Shown: positions 1 to 8,246 of the stretch, piece after piece
Numbering within the stretch: position 1 is the first letter of the stretch
Layout: every line of letters starts with the position of its first letter
Assembly (NCBI GenBank): GCA_964575975.1
Contig: CAZNTU010000053.1
Coordinates: forward strand, 1-30,280
Direction of reading: 5' to 3'
DNA: 30,280 nucleotides
Source: G963674505 sp964575975
Lineage (GTDB): Bacteria; Desulfobacterota; Desulfobacteria; Desulfobacterales; SKZT01
Notes under the pieces: model-generated
What the model saw: the letters and a program-made list of their open reading frames with translations, nothing else
Database searches by the model: none
What the model was told of the DNA's origin: nothing
Translations under genes and position numbers: made by a program

Positions 1-1512
1 GAAATTCGACCTGTTGTTCTTACGTTTGTTTACAGACTACCAGCAGAGGAAGGTATCGAAACCAGGATAGAGGCCTTTTTGGACATCGTGGCCGCATACC
101 GCCAGCAGCACGCGTTCGTACCGGCAACGCCGTCTTCCAACAGTTATCGCCCCGCGAGTCTTGTTCGAAAAAAAGGAAGAATGATCGTCGAGACCTCCTC
201 CGGACGCATGGTCCCGTTTACCGATCCGAACGTCACGCTTTTGATTCCCTCCATGGGAAAGTTCTTTTCGGAGGCCATGGCGGCTGTCTTCAGAAGCGAG
301 GGCATCCACGCCAAATCCGCGCCTCCGGCCAACAACAAGGTTCTTAAAACCGGTCGAGGTTTCACCTCGTGCAAGGAATGTCTTCCATTGATACTGACGA
401 CGGGTTCGTTGGTCGAATACGTGCGCCACGAAAAGAGGGAGGACGAAATCCTGGTGTATTTCATGGCCACCGGGTCGGGACCTTGTCGTTTCGGACAATA
501 TTACAGCTTTTTCGGCGATCTGATAAGGAAACAAAGGATGAGGGACGTGGCCCTGTATTCGATCTCCTCGGAAAACGCCTATGCGGGCATGGGTTCGGGT
601 TTCGAGCGCAAGATTTGGCGAGGAATCGTCGTCTCCGACGCGATGGAGGACATCCGGTCCATGCTCCTGGCGAACGCGAAAAACCCGGGCGAAGCCATGG
701 AGATCTTCGGCCGCTGCTGGCGACGAATGATCGGGGCTTTCGAGCAACATTCGTTCGCCCCTTTGCGGAAGGCTATCCTGGACGCGGTTTCGGATTTCAG
801 GAAAATCCCCATGAAAAAACCGCCGGAGGAGGTTCCGGTCGTCGCCCTGGTGGGAGAAATTTTCGTTCGAAGAGACGGGCTTTCCAAGCAGTACATCACG
901 GAAATGCTCGCACGGGAGGGTTTCGCGGTAACATGTTCGCCCATCGGGGAATGGGTGCTCTACACGGACTACCTGGTGAACAAGGGACTTGCGAGCGAAA
1001 CGCCGTCGCTGATGGAAAAACTGCGCCTGTTGCTCAAACAAAAATACATGGCACACAGCGAGACGACCATCAAATCCATGCTTGCCCAATCCGGCCTTGT
1101 CCGCGCGTCGCGCGTCGATGTGGAAGCTATAGTCGATGCCGCCGCAGGCCTGATTTCCCCCAACCTCACAGGGGAAGCGATACTCACGGTCGGGAGCGCC
1201 TTGATGGAAATATCGTCGCATGCCTGCGGCGTAATTGGGATAGGTCCGTTCGGATGCATGCCGAACCGCCTTTCCGAATCCATTCTCTCGGACAACATGA
1301 ATGTACAGGCCGTCGCCGACAACCTTGGGGCCGCCGCTCTATCCCGGCACGCCTTGATCGGAGACGGGCCGTTGCCTTTCCTGGTGATCGAATCCGACGG
1401 CTCTCCGTTTACGCAGCTCCTGAGAGCCAAGTTGGACGCTTTCTGTCTCAGTGCTCGAAGGCTTCACGCCAGAAAAATGGCATTACATTTCGACATGAAC
1501 ACCCCAAATTGA
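1..1512 (+). CDS. CoA-substrate enzyme activase family protein, C-terminal part (5' partial)
   Basis: The reading frame is open from base 1 with no stop before 1512, so this is the last 503 residues of a longer protein; the first in-frame TTG at 79 is internal and not a credible start. The fragment matches the C-terminal part of the large (about 1,400-residue) BcrA/BadF-type activase proteins fused to a 2-hydroxyacyl-CoA dehydratase-like region. Visible are the paired cysteines of CKECLP (residues 124 and 127), GPCRFGQY (Cys162) and GIGPFGCMP near residue 415. These cysteines probably hold an iron-sulfur cluster. Members are thought to couple ATP hydrolysis to low-potential electron transfer, and are common in strict anaerobes; the substrate is unknown for most long versions. 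The ATPase domains lie outside the window and could not be inspected. Confidence 0.85.
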   Translation, partial: EIRPVVLTFVYRLPAEEGIETRIEAFLDIVAAYRQQHAFVPATPSSNSYRPASLVRKKGRMIVETSSGRMVPFTDPNVTLLIPSMGKFFSEAMAAVFRSEGIHAKSAPPANNKVLKTGRGFTSCKECLPLILTTGSLVEYVRHEKREDEILVYFMATGSGPCRFGQYYSFFGDLIRKQRMRDVALYSISSENAYAGMGSGFERKIWRGIVVSDAMEDIRSMLLANAKNPGEAMEIFGRCWRRMIGAFEQHSFAPLRKAILDAVSDFRKIPMKKPPEEVPVVALVGEIFVRRDGLSKQYITEMLAREGFAVTCSPIGEWVLYTDYLVNKGLASETPSLMEKLRLLLKQKYMAHSETTIKSMLAQSGLVRASRVDVEAIVDAAAGLISPNLTGEAILTVGSALMEISSHACGVIGIGPFGCMPNRLSESILSDNMNVQAVADNLGAAALSRHALIGDGPLPFLVIESDGSPFTQLLRAKLDAFCLSARRLHARKMALHFDMNTPN

Positions 1513-1638
1513 ATTAAAGTCAACCCGCTACTTTTAGCAAGGAAAAAAACTTCGGATTCTTTCTGTTGATCCTGATCGGAAACGAGAATAAACGACTTCT
1601 GACCAACCCGTCCCGACCAGCGGAGTCTCGGGCTGGTT

Positions 1639-4395
1639 CTATCTGCTCGCGCCCTCCCCGGAATCCGAGGATTCGGGCGGATGTTCCGCCGGACCGCCGG
1701 CATTCTCCGGCGTGTTAGGCTCCGAACCGAAACCGTCGACCGGAGGCGGCGAAGGCGTTCCCGGCACGGTATCGTCGATTTCCCCTTCGGGAGGAAACAA
1801 CCCGCCGCCTTCTTCTTCGCCCAGCGGAAGCGGGAGCGTCCCCCTGCGGCGCTCCTTCAATGCCAGGTCCAGGCGCTCGAAGGCGCCCTCCAAAGAGGAG
1901 TCCATGACAACCACTTCCCCTTGGGTGACTATCAGGCGAATCAACTCTGGAATTTTCAGCTTGGCGGAGGATTCCAGGTAGAGAGGCTGTATGTATACCA
2001 CTTCCTGGCCGACCGGAAAAATGATCATTTTTCCGCGTATCACCTCCGAACCGGCCTGGTCCCAGAGAGTGCGTTCTTGGGCTATTCTGGTGTCCTGATC
2101 GATGAGGGCGTTGATTTGCGACGGTCCGTAAACCTGTCTTCCCTTGGGAAACGTGTAGACGATGATGCGTCCGTAATTGTCTCCGTCGCAACCGACAATC
2201 GCCAATGCCCTCAAGTTGTCCCTGTTCAAGGGGCTCATGGGGGTGAACAGCATGAATTCCGGCTTTCGGGGCTCGATCAAGTCCAGGGTAAGATAATACG
2301 GTTCCAGCCGGACAAGATCCCTCTGCTGGTAAAACTGCGAAAACTGCCAGTGATCCTCGTCCTGGTAGAAAGTGCCGGGGTTGGTCTGGTGGTATTTCGC
2401 GAATATCTGCATTTGGATTTCGAACAAGTCCCTGGGATACCGGACATGGGCCTTCAAGCTTTCCGGCATCATGCTCATCGGCCTGATCACACCGGGAAAC
2501 ATCCGAGCGTAGGCGCGAATGATCGGGTCGGCCGAGTCGGCCATGTAGTAGGACACGCTTCCGTTGTAGGCGTCCACCACGATCTTCACGGAATTTCTTA
2601 TGTAGTTGAACCCGCCTTCGTAGGGTTTCGCGTCGGGATACCAATCCGATACGGTATAGGCGTCCTGTATCCAGAACATCCTTTCGTCGGCCAATACCAA
2701 GTAGGGGTCCCTGTCCAACTTGAAGAACGGAGTCAAGATCGGAATGGCCTCCCTGATGTTTCTCCTGAAAAGAATCCTGCTTTTGGAATTGGTCTTCGTC
2801 GTGAAAAAAATGTTTCTGTTCTTGAAATAAACCGCGAACAGCGCCTTCTTAAACAAAGAAGAAACGGGAACGCCGCCGATTCCCTCGTAGTTGGTTTTAA
2901 TGTCCTCCACGTCGCCCGGATACGCCAGTTCCCCTATGTCGTTGGGCGCGATGACATAGGGCGACTCCCCCTTGCCGTAATAGATTCCGGGCTCCTTTAC
3001 GACAAACCCCACGTCGGACTGGGGAGGTATGCCGCGAATATACCATTTGAGACTCCTCTCCCCGCTTTGCGCGGCCGGGACCATGACCAGGCCATGCCCG
3101 TGCGTGTACTTCAAATGGACGTTCACCCAGTTCTTGGCGAACTGCGAAAGCTGCTCCAGCGTGATTTCGCGTCCCGACAAAAAGACCTGGTGCAAAACGT
3201 CTTCCACGATATACCGGCCCACGTCCACCTTGGAAAACTCGTAGTAAGGACGAATGCCCTGCAACTGCTGGAAAACCATCCCCAAAAGTTCGGCGTCCCA
3301 AACCGGAATGTTCTCCAGATGGAGCTTGAACTGGGGGTCGTCCAGACTCTTTATGCTTTGTTGCCTTTTATAGTCTCTTATTTCGACGTCCGTCAGATCG
3401 TACGCCCTCAGCGTCGATTGCACAGCGTTTTGAATATAAGGGAATTGGCGGGTAAGTTCGTTGGGCTTTACGATGTATTTGTTGACGGACTGTGGAAGGG
3501 CCTCCCAGTTTCTCCCCGCATGGGAAAAAACGAAAAGAAGCGTGAATATAACGAAGGGGTAAAAGCCTTTCCTTACGTTGACGTACGTCACGAGGGAAAC
3601 CGCCGTCGCCAACAGAAAGATGGCCGAAAGCCAGATCATGGGCAGGATCACCCACATCTCGGTAAACCCCGGACCGAAGAACAGCGGCTCGTTGTTCGTG
3701 TTGTACAACAGTTGATGTCGCTCCAGGATGTAGCCCCACGCCTGCACCAGAAACACCAGGAAAATGACTATCGACAGATGGATCTTCGCGCCTTTGGCGA
3801 TAGGCTGTTCCTCGGACATCAGCATCCGCCGCTCCAAGTAATACAAAATGCCGAGGGATATGAACAGCAGCAGCAGCGTAATGATCAAACGCCCCTGCAA
3901 AAGTTGGTAAACGGGAAGGGAAAACAGGTAATAGCTCGCGTCGATTCCGAAAAAAGGATCCTTGGTCCCGGTTTCCGGTCCGAAAACATACAGCAACGCC
4001 GACTCCCATTGCTGAAACAGAGGCACTGCCAGAGGAATCGCCAGTATGATCGAGAGAGGAGTGTACAATTTCATGGAACCGGTACGGAAGGCCCGTACCA
4101 ATCGCGCCATGGTCTTTTGATCATCGACGGACCCTTTAGGTTCTCTCGTTCCAAGATACCTGGAAGCCACCCAGAAATTAAGGAATATGATCAGAAAGAA
4201 CGTAATCGTCGCCGCCGCGAATACCATGTACTTGTACAAGATCTTCAGCCAGAACAATCCGCTGTATCCCAAAGACCCGTACCACATCCAATCGACGAAA
4301 AAGTCCAAAAAGACGAAATTCAACGCCACGTAGAGCGCGCCCCCGATCGCTGTCAGTGCCAGGAACGCCAATAGCCACTGTTTCAAACGACGCAT
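1639..4395 (-). CDS. UPF0182 family large membrane protein
   Basis: A 918-residue protein whose N-terminal third (about residues 1-330) holds roughly seven hydrophobic segments, followed by a large soluble region with no transmembrane stretches. Overall length, the membrane-then-soluble layout and motifs such as YPRDLFEIQ and WQFSQFYQQRD fit the UPF0182 (COG1615) family, whose function is not known. The start was placed at 4395 because AAGGAG sits 6 bases upstream; an in-frame extension to 4554 has no such site. The last 60 or so residues are a Pro/Gly/Glu/Ser-rich tail, probably disordered. It is the last gene of a minus-strand group after the coiled-coil protein and pncB. A weak inverted repeat (ACCAGC/GCTGGT, 1616-1637) follows the stop codon but has no clear T-run. 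Confidence 0.85.
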   Translation of the reverse strand: MRRLKQWLLAFLALTAIGGALYVALNFVFLDFFVDWMWYGSLGYSGLFWLKILYKYMVFAAATITFFLIIFLNFWVASRYLGTREPKGSVDDQKTMARLVRAFRTGSMKLYTPLSIILAIPLAVPLFQQWESALLYVFGPETGTKDPFFGIDASYYLFSLPVYQLLQGRLIITLLLLFISLGILYYLERRMLMSEEQPIAKGAKIHLSIVIFLVFLVQAWGYILERHQLLYNTNNEPLFFGPGFTEMWVILPMIWLSAIFLLATAVSLVTYVNVRKGFYPFVIFTLLFVFSHAGRNWEALPQSVNKYIVKPNELTRQFPYIQNAVQSTLRAYDLTDVEIRDYKRQQSIKSLDDPQFKLHLENIPVWDAELLGMVFQQLQGIRPYYEFSKVDVGRYIVEDVLHQVFLSGREITLEQLSQFAKNWVNVHLKYTHGHGLVMVPAAQSGERSLKWYIRGIPPQSDVGFVVKEPGIYYGKGESPYVIAPNDIGELAYPGDVEDIKTNYEGIGGVPVSSLFKKALFAVYFKNRNIFFTTKTNSKSRILFRRNIREAIPILTPFFKLDRDPYLVLADERMFWIQDAYTVSDWYPDAKPYEGGFNYIRNSVKIVVDAYNGSVSYYMADSADPIIRAYARMFPGVIRPMSMMPESLKAHVRYPRDLFEIQMQIFAKYHQTNPGTFYQDEDHWQFSQFYQQRDLVRLEPYYLTLDLIEPRKPEFMLFTPMSPLNRDNLRALAIVGCDGDNYGRIIVYTFPKGRQVYGPSQINALIDQDTRIAQERTLWDQAGSEVIRGKMIIFPVGQEVVYIQPLYLESSAKLKIPELIRLIVTQGEVVVMDSSLEGAFERLDLALKERRRGTLPLPLGEEEGGGLFPPEGEIDDTVPGTPSPPPVDGFGSEPNTPENAGGPAEHPPESSDSGEGASR

Positions 4396-4581
4396 TGTGT
4401 TCTCCTTGCTTGGTTGCGATAATCTCACAATAACCCGCCTACTATAAACCGACGTTTTTTTCAGGTCAAGACTCTCAGCCGCAATATGCCGCCCCCTGAT
4501 CGTTCGAACGGGAAAAATCCGCGCGGATGCCGCTCCGCGCGGACTGCATCGCAACGCATCATGTGTCGTTCGTCTTGGTTT

Positions 4582-4875
4582 CTACATTTTTTCCTTCAAT
4601 TTGTTCACCGCAGTGTTCAAATTGATGGTCAAATCCTCCACTTTTTTCTGCAAACCCAATTCCAGGTCCTTCCAAGCCTCCCCTTCGGATTGTTTCAGCT
4701 CCTGGAACTCCATTTTGAGAATTTCCTTTTCGTTTTCCAGAGTTTCCACCTCGGAGCCTATCCTGACGCTGCCGGCGTCCACCTTGCCCGCCAGATCCTT
4801 CAATTTGCCGATTTCCGACTCGAGAGCTTTCATCTGGTTCTCCAAGGCCGCCACGATCATTTTTTTGTCAGCCAT
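4582..4875 (-). CDS. small coiled-coil protein, unknown function
   Basis: A 97-residue, highly charged protein with no cysteine, no signal peptide and no membrane segment. Heptad-like spacing of Leu/Ile/Met runs almost throughout (for example ALENQMKALESEIGKLKDL and the segment from ETLENEKEIL onward). A likely helix break occurs around residues 30-38 (GKVDAGSVR), giving two helical arms. AAAGGAAAGGAG lies just upstream of the ATG, supporting real translation. It sits 128 bases downstream of pncB and 186 bases upstream of the UPF0182 start on the same strand. The family was not recognised; size and composition suggest a homo-oligomeric or scaffold-like coiled coil, but that is only inferred from shape. 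Confidence 0.7.
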   Translation of the reverse strand: MADKKMIVAALENQMKALESEIGKLKDLAGKVDAGSVRIGSEVETLENEKEILKMEFQELKQSEGEAWKDLELGLQKKVEDLTINLNTAVNKLKEKM

Positions 4876-5003
4876 TTGTTCGCTCCTTTCCTTTTAATTG
4901 GGTTAACAACGAAATTCCGCCCCTTCGCGAATTTCCGACTGCGAAGCCGCGAAACGGCGACAAACCGAAAAAGTCCCGTCAACTTTCGAAGATTCCTGAA
5001 AAC

Positions 5004-6365
5004 TCAATGACGACCAAGCTCCCTTTGCTCCGTCTCCGCAACGGTTCTGTTCTGCAGCTCTTCCAATTTTTCGCTGATTTCCACAGGGAAAAGTAGAGGA
5101 TTCCGAATCGACTTATACGGTTCCGGGAGGCGTTCGAATTCGTCCATGAACCTTTCCCGGATCTCGGCAAGGGATTCCGGCTTCGAAACGGTTTTGCCGT
5201 TTTTCATGACTGGCCGAAGCAATTTTTCGCAATCCGAATTTTCGTCTCTCAATCCGATCACATCCCTTTTCAACTTGCCGCCGTCGAGATGCCTGAAGAC
5301 CTGCTTTTTGGCGGCGAGGCTCTTTTTGCCGGAACTCAACTTCAAGACCGGGCGCTCCCCGTATTGAACGAGCTTGTATGCAATATCCGTATAAGGGGCG
5401 TCGGCCGACACGCCCATTTTCGTTCCCACGCCGAACGCGTCGATTTTCGCGTCCCGACAGACCATTTCCCGGATTGTGTATTCGTCGAAACTTCCGCTCG
5501 CGAAAATCCGCACCTCCGGAAAGCCCGCCCGGTCCAAAATCGTTCGAACTTCCTCGCTCAACTCGGCCATGTCCCCGCTGTCCAAGCGAACCCCCGCGAG
5601 CTTGCGCCCGCGCGCGGCCATTTCCTTCGCGACCTCCGCGGCCTTGCGCGCCCCCTCGACCGTGTCGTACGTATCTATCAAAAGGACCGTGTTGTTCGGA
5701 AAAGTCCGGGAAAAAGCTCTGAACGCCTCGATTTCCTCCTCGAAACTTGTAACGTACGAATGGGCCATCGTCCCCGAGACTGGAATACCGTAAATTTTTC
5801 CGGCCAGGACATTGCTCGTTCCGTCGAACCCCGCGATATAGCTCGACCGGGCCGCCTTAAGCCCCGCGTCCATTCCTTGGGTCCTCCGGAGCGAAAAATC
5901 CACCAGTTTTCTTCCCTCCGCCGCATGAACGCATCTGGACGCTTTTGTGGCGATGTTCGTTTCAAGATTGATGACGTTGATAATGGCGGTTTCGACGATC
6001 TGCGCCTCGATTATCGGGGCGGTAACCTCCAAGATCGGTTCGTCCCGAAAAAACAGCCTCCCCTCTTCCAAAGCGTGAACGTTCCCCGTGAATCGAACTT
6101 TGGAGAGATAGTTCAAAAAGTCGTCCTTGAAAAGATTCTGCGAGGACAAATAATCAATGTCCTCCTGTTCGAACGAAAACGCTTCCAAATATTCGAGAGC
6201 ATGCCGCAATCCCGAGCTGACGAAATATCCCCTCTCGTTTCGATACTTTCGTATGAACAAGCTGAAGGTCGCGGGCGAGAAAAAGCCGTGTTCGTAGTAG
6301 GACGCCGCCATTGTCAGCTCGTACAAGTCGGTGAACAACCCCCTCGATTTTCCGATCATTTCCAT
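5004..6365 (-). CDS. pncB: nicotinate phosphoribosyltransferase
   Basis: This 453-residue enzyme makes nicotinate mononucleotide from nicotinate and PRPP in the Preiss-Handler NAD salvage route. It begins with GLFTDLYELTMAASYYEHG, the typical opening of the family, and contains RRTQGMDAGLKAARSSYIAG, DGTSNVLAG, GVRLDSGDM (phosphoribosyl-binding region) and DAFGVGTKMGVSADAP. Length and motif order are normal. The ATG at 6365 has only a weak GGGGAA-type ribosome site; no better internal start is evident because the conserved N-terminus begins a few residues later. It is divergently arranged from the response regulator, with a candidate promoter between them. With nadA at 26609 the window encodes both a salvage and a de novo step for NAD, although the genes are far apart. 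Confidence 0.93.
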   Translation of the reverse strand: MEMIGKSRGLFTDLYELTMAASYYEHGFFSPATFSLFIRKYRNERGYFVSSGLRHALEYLEAFSFEQEDIDYLSSQNLFKDDFLNYLSKVRFTGNVHALEEGRLFFRDEPILEVTAPIIEAQIVETAIINVINLETNIATKASRCVHAAEGRKLVDFSLRRTQGMDAGLKAARSSYIAGFDGTSNVLAGKIYGIPVSGTMAHSYVTSFEEEIEAFRAFSRTFPNNTVLLIDTYDTVEGARKAAEVAKEMAARGRKLAGVRLDSGDMAELSEEVRTILDRAGFPEVRIFASGSFDEYTIREMVCRDAKIDAFGVGTKMGVSADAPYTDIAYKLVQYGERPVLKLSSGKKSLAAKKQVFRHLDGGKLKRDVIGLRDENSDCEKLLRPVMKNGKTVSKPESLAEIRERFMDEFERLPEPYKSIRNPLLFPVEISEKLEELQNRTVAETEQRELGRH

Positions 6366-6405
6366 TGTCGTTTTCCCCGAGATATTCGATTTGATAATTT
6401 ATCCT

Positions 6406-6433
6406 AGTATGAGTATTCATTTCGAGATGTCAA
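6406..6433 (-). promoter_or_regulatory. candidate sigma70-type promoter for pncB
   Basis: On the minus strand a perfect TTGACA (6433-6428) is followed after 16 bases by CATACT (6411-6406), four of six matches to TATAAT. Initiation would fall about 35 bases before the pncB start codon. This is pattern matching only. Confidence 0.45.
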
Positions 6434-6477
6434 TGTTTCCTCTGTCGGTGCAACTTGGAAGAAACCGGAATTAACAA

Positions 6478-6506
6478 TTTACTTTCGTTCGAAACTACTG
6501 TATAGA
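6478..6506 (+). promoter_or_regulatory. candidate promoter for the response regulator
   Basis: TTTACT (6478-6483) and TATAGA (6501-6506) are separated by 17 bases, giving a moderate match to sigma70 elements, about 100 bases before the gene. It is weaker than the divergent pncB promoter. Confidence 0.3.
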
Positions 6507-6602
6507 GACCACTGGCAAATTTTCGGCGGCATTGGTTTTAGCCGGGGCCAAATTCCATGGTCTTTTATACCAAAAGCCTTACGAATGTCCGAGGATTACC
6601 GT

Positions 6603-7265
6603 ATGACAGACGTGAAAAGCATTGTTCTGGCCGAGGACCATCGACTCTTGAGAGAGGGCTTGAAGGCGCTTCTCAAGGTCGATGAAAATCTTCAAGTCGT
6701 GGGCGAGGCCGAAAACGGCCTCGAGGCCCTGAAATGCGCCGAAAAATCCAAGCCACACTTGATCCTCTTGGATCTGTCCATGCCCAAGATGAGCGGCCTC
6801 TCGGTAATCAAGGAACTCAAGAGCAGATTTCCCGAAATCAAGATTCTGGCTTTGACGATCCACGAATCGGACCAGTACGTGCTGGAGGCCTTTCAATCCG
6901 GGGCCGACGGCTACTGCTTGAAGGACGCCAGCCGGGACGAGCTGCTGATTGCCATCCACAGCGTATTGGACGGCAAGACCTACATCAGCCCCGGAATCTC
7001 CGAAAGCGTAATGGAGGGATACCTGGAAGGGAAAAAGACTTTGAAAACCTCCACCGCCTGGGACAACCTCACACAAAGGGAAAAAGACGTTCTGAAGCTT
7101 ATCGGGGAAGGCCACCGCAACAAGGAAATCGCCAGGTTGTTGAACATCAGCGTCAAAACGGTCGAAAAGCACCGGGCCAACCTGATGAGAAAACTGGATT
7201 TGCACAACGTGTCCGCGCTGACTGCCTACGCGATCGAAAAGAAACTCGTAACGAAAAAATTCTAA
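6603..7265 (+). CDS. NarL/FixJ-family response regulator
   Basis: A 220-residue two-component regulator. The receiver domain (residues 1-120) has the acidic pair ED at 11-12, phosphoacceptor Asp57 in LLDLSMPKMSG, the Thr of ALTIHES and Lys106 in CLKDAS. A LuxR-type helix-turn-helix follows (about 150-215) with LTQREKDVLKLIGEG, NKEIARLLNISVKTVEKHRANLM. The start at 6603 was chosen because GAGG lies 7 bases upstream; an in-frame ATG at 6585 would add six residues but has no ribosome site. No kinase gene is adjacent. The soluble PAS kinase at 13426-14640 belongs to the HisKA_3 class that normally partners NarL-type regulators, so they may form a pair; this is inference. Target genes cannot be read from the sequence. 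Confidence 0.93.
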   Translation: MTDVKSIVLAEDHRLLREGLKALLKVDENLQVVGEAENGLEALKCAEKSKPHLILLDLSMPKMSGLSVIKELKSRFPEIKILALTIHESDQYVLEAFQSGADGYCLKDASRDELLIAIHSVLDGKTYISPGISESVMEGYLEGKKTLKTSTAWDNLTQREKDVLKLIGEGHRNKEIARLLNISVKTVEKHRANLMRKLDLHNVSALTAYAIEKKLVTKKF

Positions 7266-7574
7266 CGCACACCTAAAACGAAGAGTCCGGCACAGGCGCT
7301 TCCGATCCGCGATTTTCCGCGCAATACCGCCGATTCGCCCTCCGAATACATCCTTTTCCCTATTTAACTTTTCCCTATTCGCAGGTAACTTTTTCGTTCG
7401 AAACCATTGCCCGATCCATGCTTCTTTTGATGGCCAAAGAACGCACGATTCCTTGAACCGAAAAAAAGCGCGTTTTTTCATTCCCCGTCAAATCCGGTGA
7501 ACGGCGATTCACTATGTCCACACGTTTCAAGTAGGAGCGAGGCCAATGGGGGACCTAAAAAAGGGAGAACCAAA
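7266..7574. other. 309-base intergenic stretch
   Basis: No supported gene. It contains a short direct repeat of AACTTTTCCCTATTCG-like sequence near 7365-7395, and an inverted repeat GAAAAAA/TTTTTTC around a GCGC core at 7460-7479. The inverted repeat could terminate the regulator transcript but has a very A-T-rich stem. The promoter of the downstream PfpI gene must lie here or further upstream; no clear -35/-10 pair was seen. Confidence 0.4.
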
Positions 7575-8087
7575 ATGAGCAAAATAGCGGTAATCATCAC
7601 GGACTACTTCGAGGACAGCGAATATACCGAACCCGCGAAAGCCTTCAAGGACGCGGGCCACGACATAGTCCACGTCGGATTGGAAAAAGGCTCCACCGTA
7701 AAGGGCAAAAAGGACCAAACCCCCGTAAAAATAGACGAGAGCGTCGAGAACGCCTCCGCGAAACAATTCGACGCTCTTCTTGTTCCTGGAGGCTTTTCTC
7801 CGGACATCCTTCGCGCACACGAAGAGCCAGTCAGGTTCGTAAAGGAATTCATGGACGAAAACAAGCCGGTCTTCTCCATTTGCCACGGCGGGCAGCTTCT
7901 TATCACGGCTGACGCGATCAAAGGCAGGAAAATCACCGGCTACAAATCCATTGCGCAAGACTTGAAAAACGCCGGCGCCGAATTCCACGACAAGGAAGTG
8001 GTCGAGGACGGCAACCTTGTATCCAGCAGAAACCCGGGAGATATCCCTGCCTTTATCGAAGCATCCTTGAAACGGTTGCACAAATAG
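7575..8087 (+). CDS. PfpI/DJ-1 family protein (putative intracellular protease or deglycase)
   Basis: A 170-residue protein of the DJ-1/PfpI superfamily. The nucleophile elbow is FSICHGGQLL, with Cys about residue 102 followed directly by His. The family glutamate is expected in the strand near SEYTEPAKAF, and the LVPGGFSPDILR loop precedes the elbow. Relatives (PfpI, YhbO, YajL) are reported as stress-induced peptidases, chaperones or protein and nucleotide deglycases; which activity applies here cannot be told. GGGAG lies 8 bases before the ATG at 7575; an in-frame extension to 7497 lacks a ribosome site. It precedes ftsH by 159 bases, with repetitive sequence between them, so co-transcription is possible but not shown. 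Confidence 0.9.
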   Translation: MSKIAVIITDYFEDSEYTEPAKAFKDAGHDIVHVGLEKGSTVKGKKDQTPVKIDESVENASAKQFDALLVPGGFSPDILRAHEEPVRFVKEFMDENKPVFSICHGGQLLITADAIKGRKITGYKSIAQDLKNAGAEFHDKEVVEDGNLVSSRNPGDIPAFIEASLKRLHK

Positions 8088-8089
8088 CC

Positions 8090-8142
8090 GGGGCAGAGTT
8101 CAGGGGTTCTGGGTTCATTGGTTCGGCGTTCAGGGGGCAGAG
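8090..8142. repeat. interleaved short direct repeats upstream of ftsH
   Basis: GGGGCAGAG occurs at 8090-8098 and 8134-8142, and GTTCAGGGG at 8098-8106 and 8128-8136, with further near-copies of GGTTC between them. The stretch is G-rich and low in complexity, unlike the flanking genes. It begins just after the PfpI stop codon. Confidence 0.7.
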
Positions 8143-8246
8143 GGCCAAGGAGACGGGGGTCAGAAGGTTTGCGTTATGGTGCGTTCATGGGGTTGGTGCG
8201 TATTCCTCTGAACCTTGAACCACTTACCAACTGGAGAAAAGCCTCA

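Noticed and set aside
1616..1637. Hairpin ACCAGC/GCTGGT just after the UPF0182 stop codon as a terminator
   Set aside because: No T-run follows on the minus strand, so it was not called as a terminator.
1681..4374. Long open frame on the plus strand (897 codons) across the UPF0182 gene
   Set aside because: It is antisense to a protein with clear membrane segments, ribosome site and family motifs; its own translation is low-complexity and charged, without any domain.
6483..7404. TTTCGTTCGAAAC occurring both before and after the response regulator (6483-6495 and 7392-7404), as a possible operator
   Set aside because: CGTTCGAA-type sequences also occur inside coding regions here (for example near 865 and 6170), so the two copies are not distinctive.
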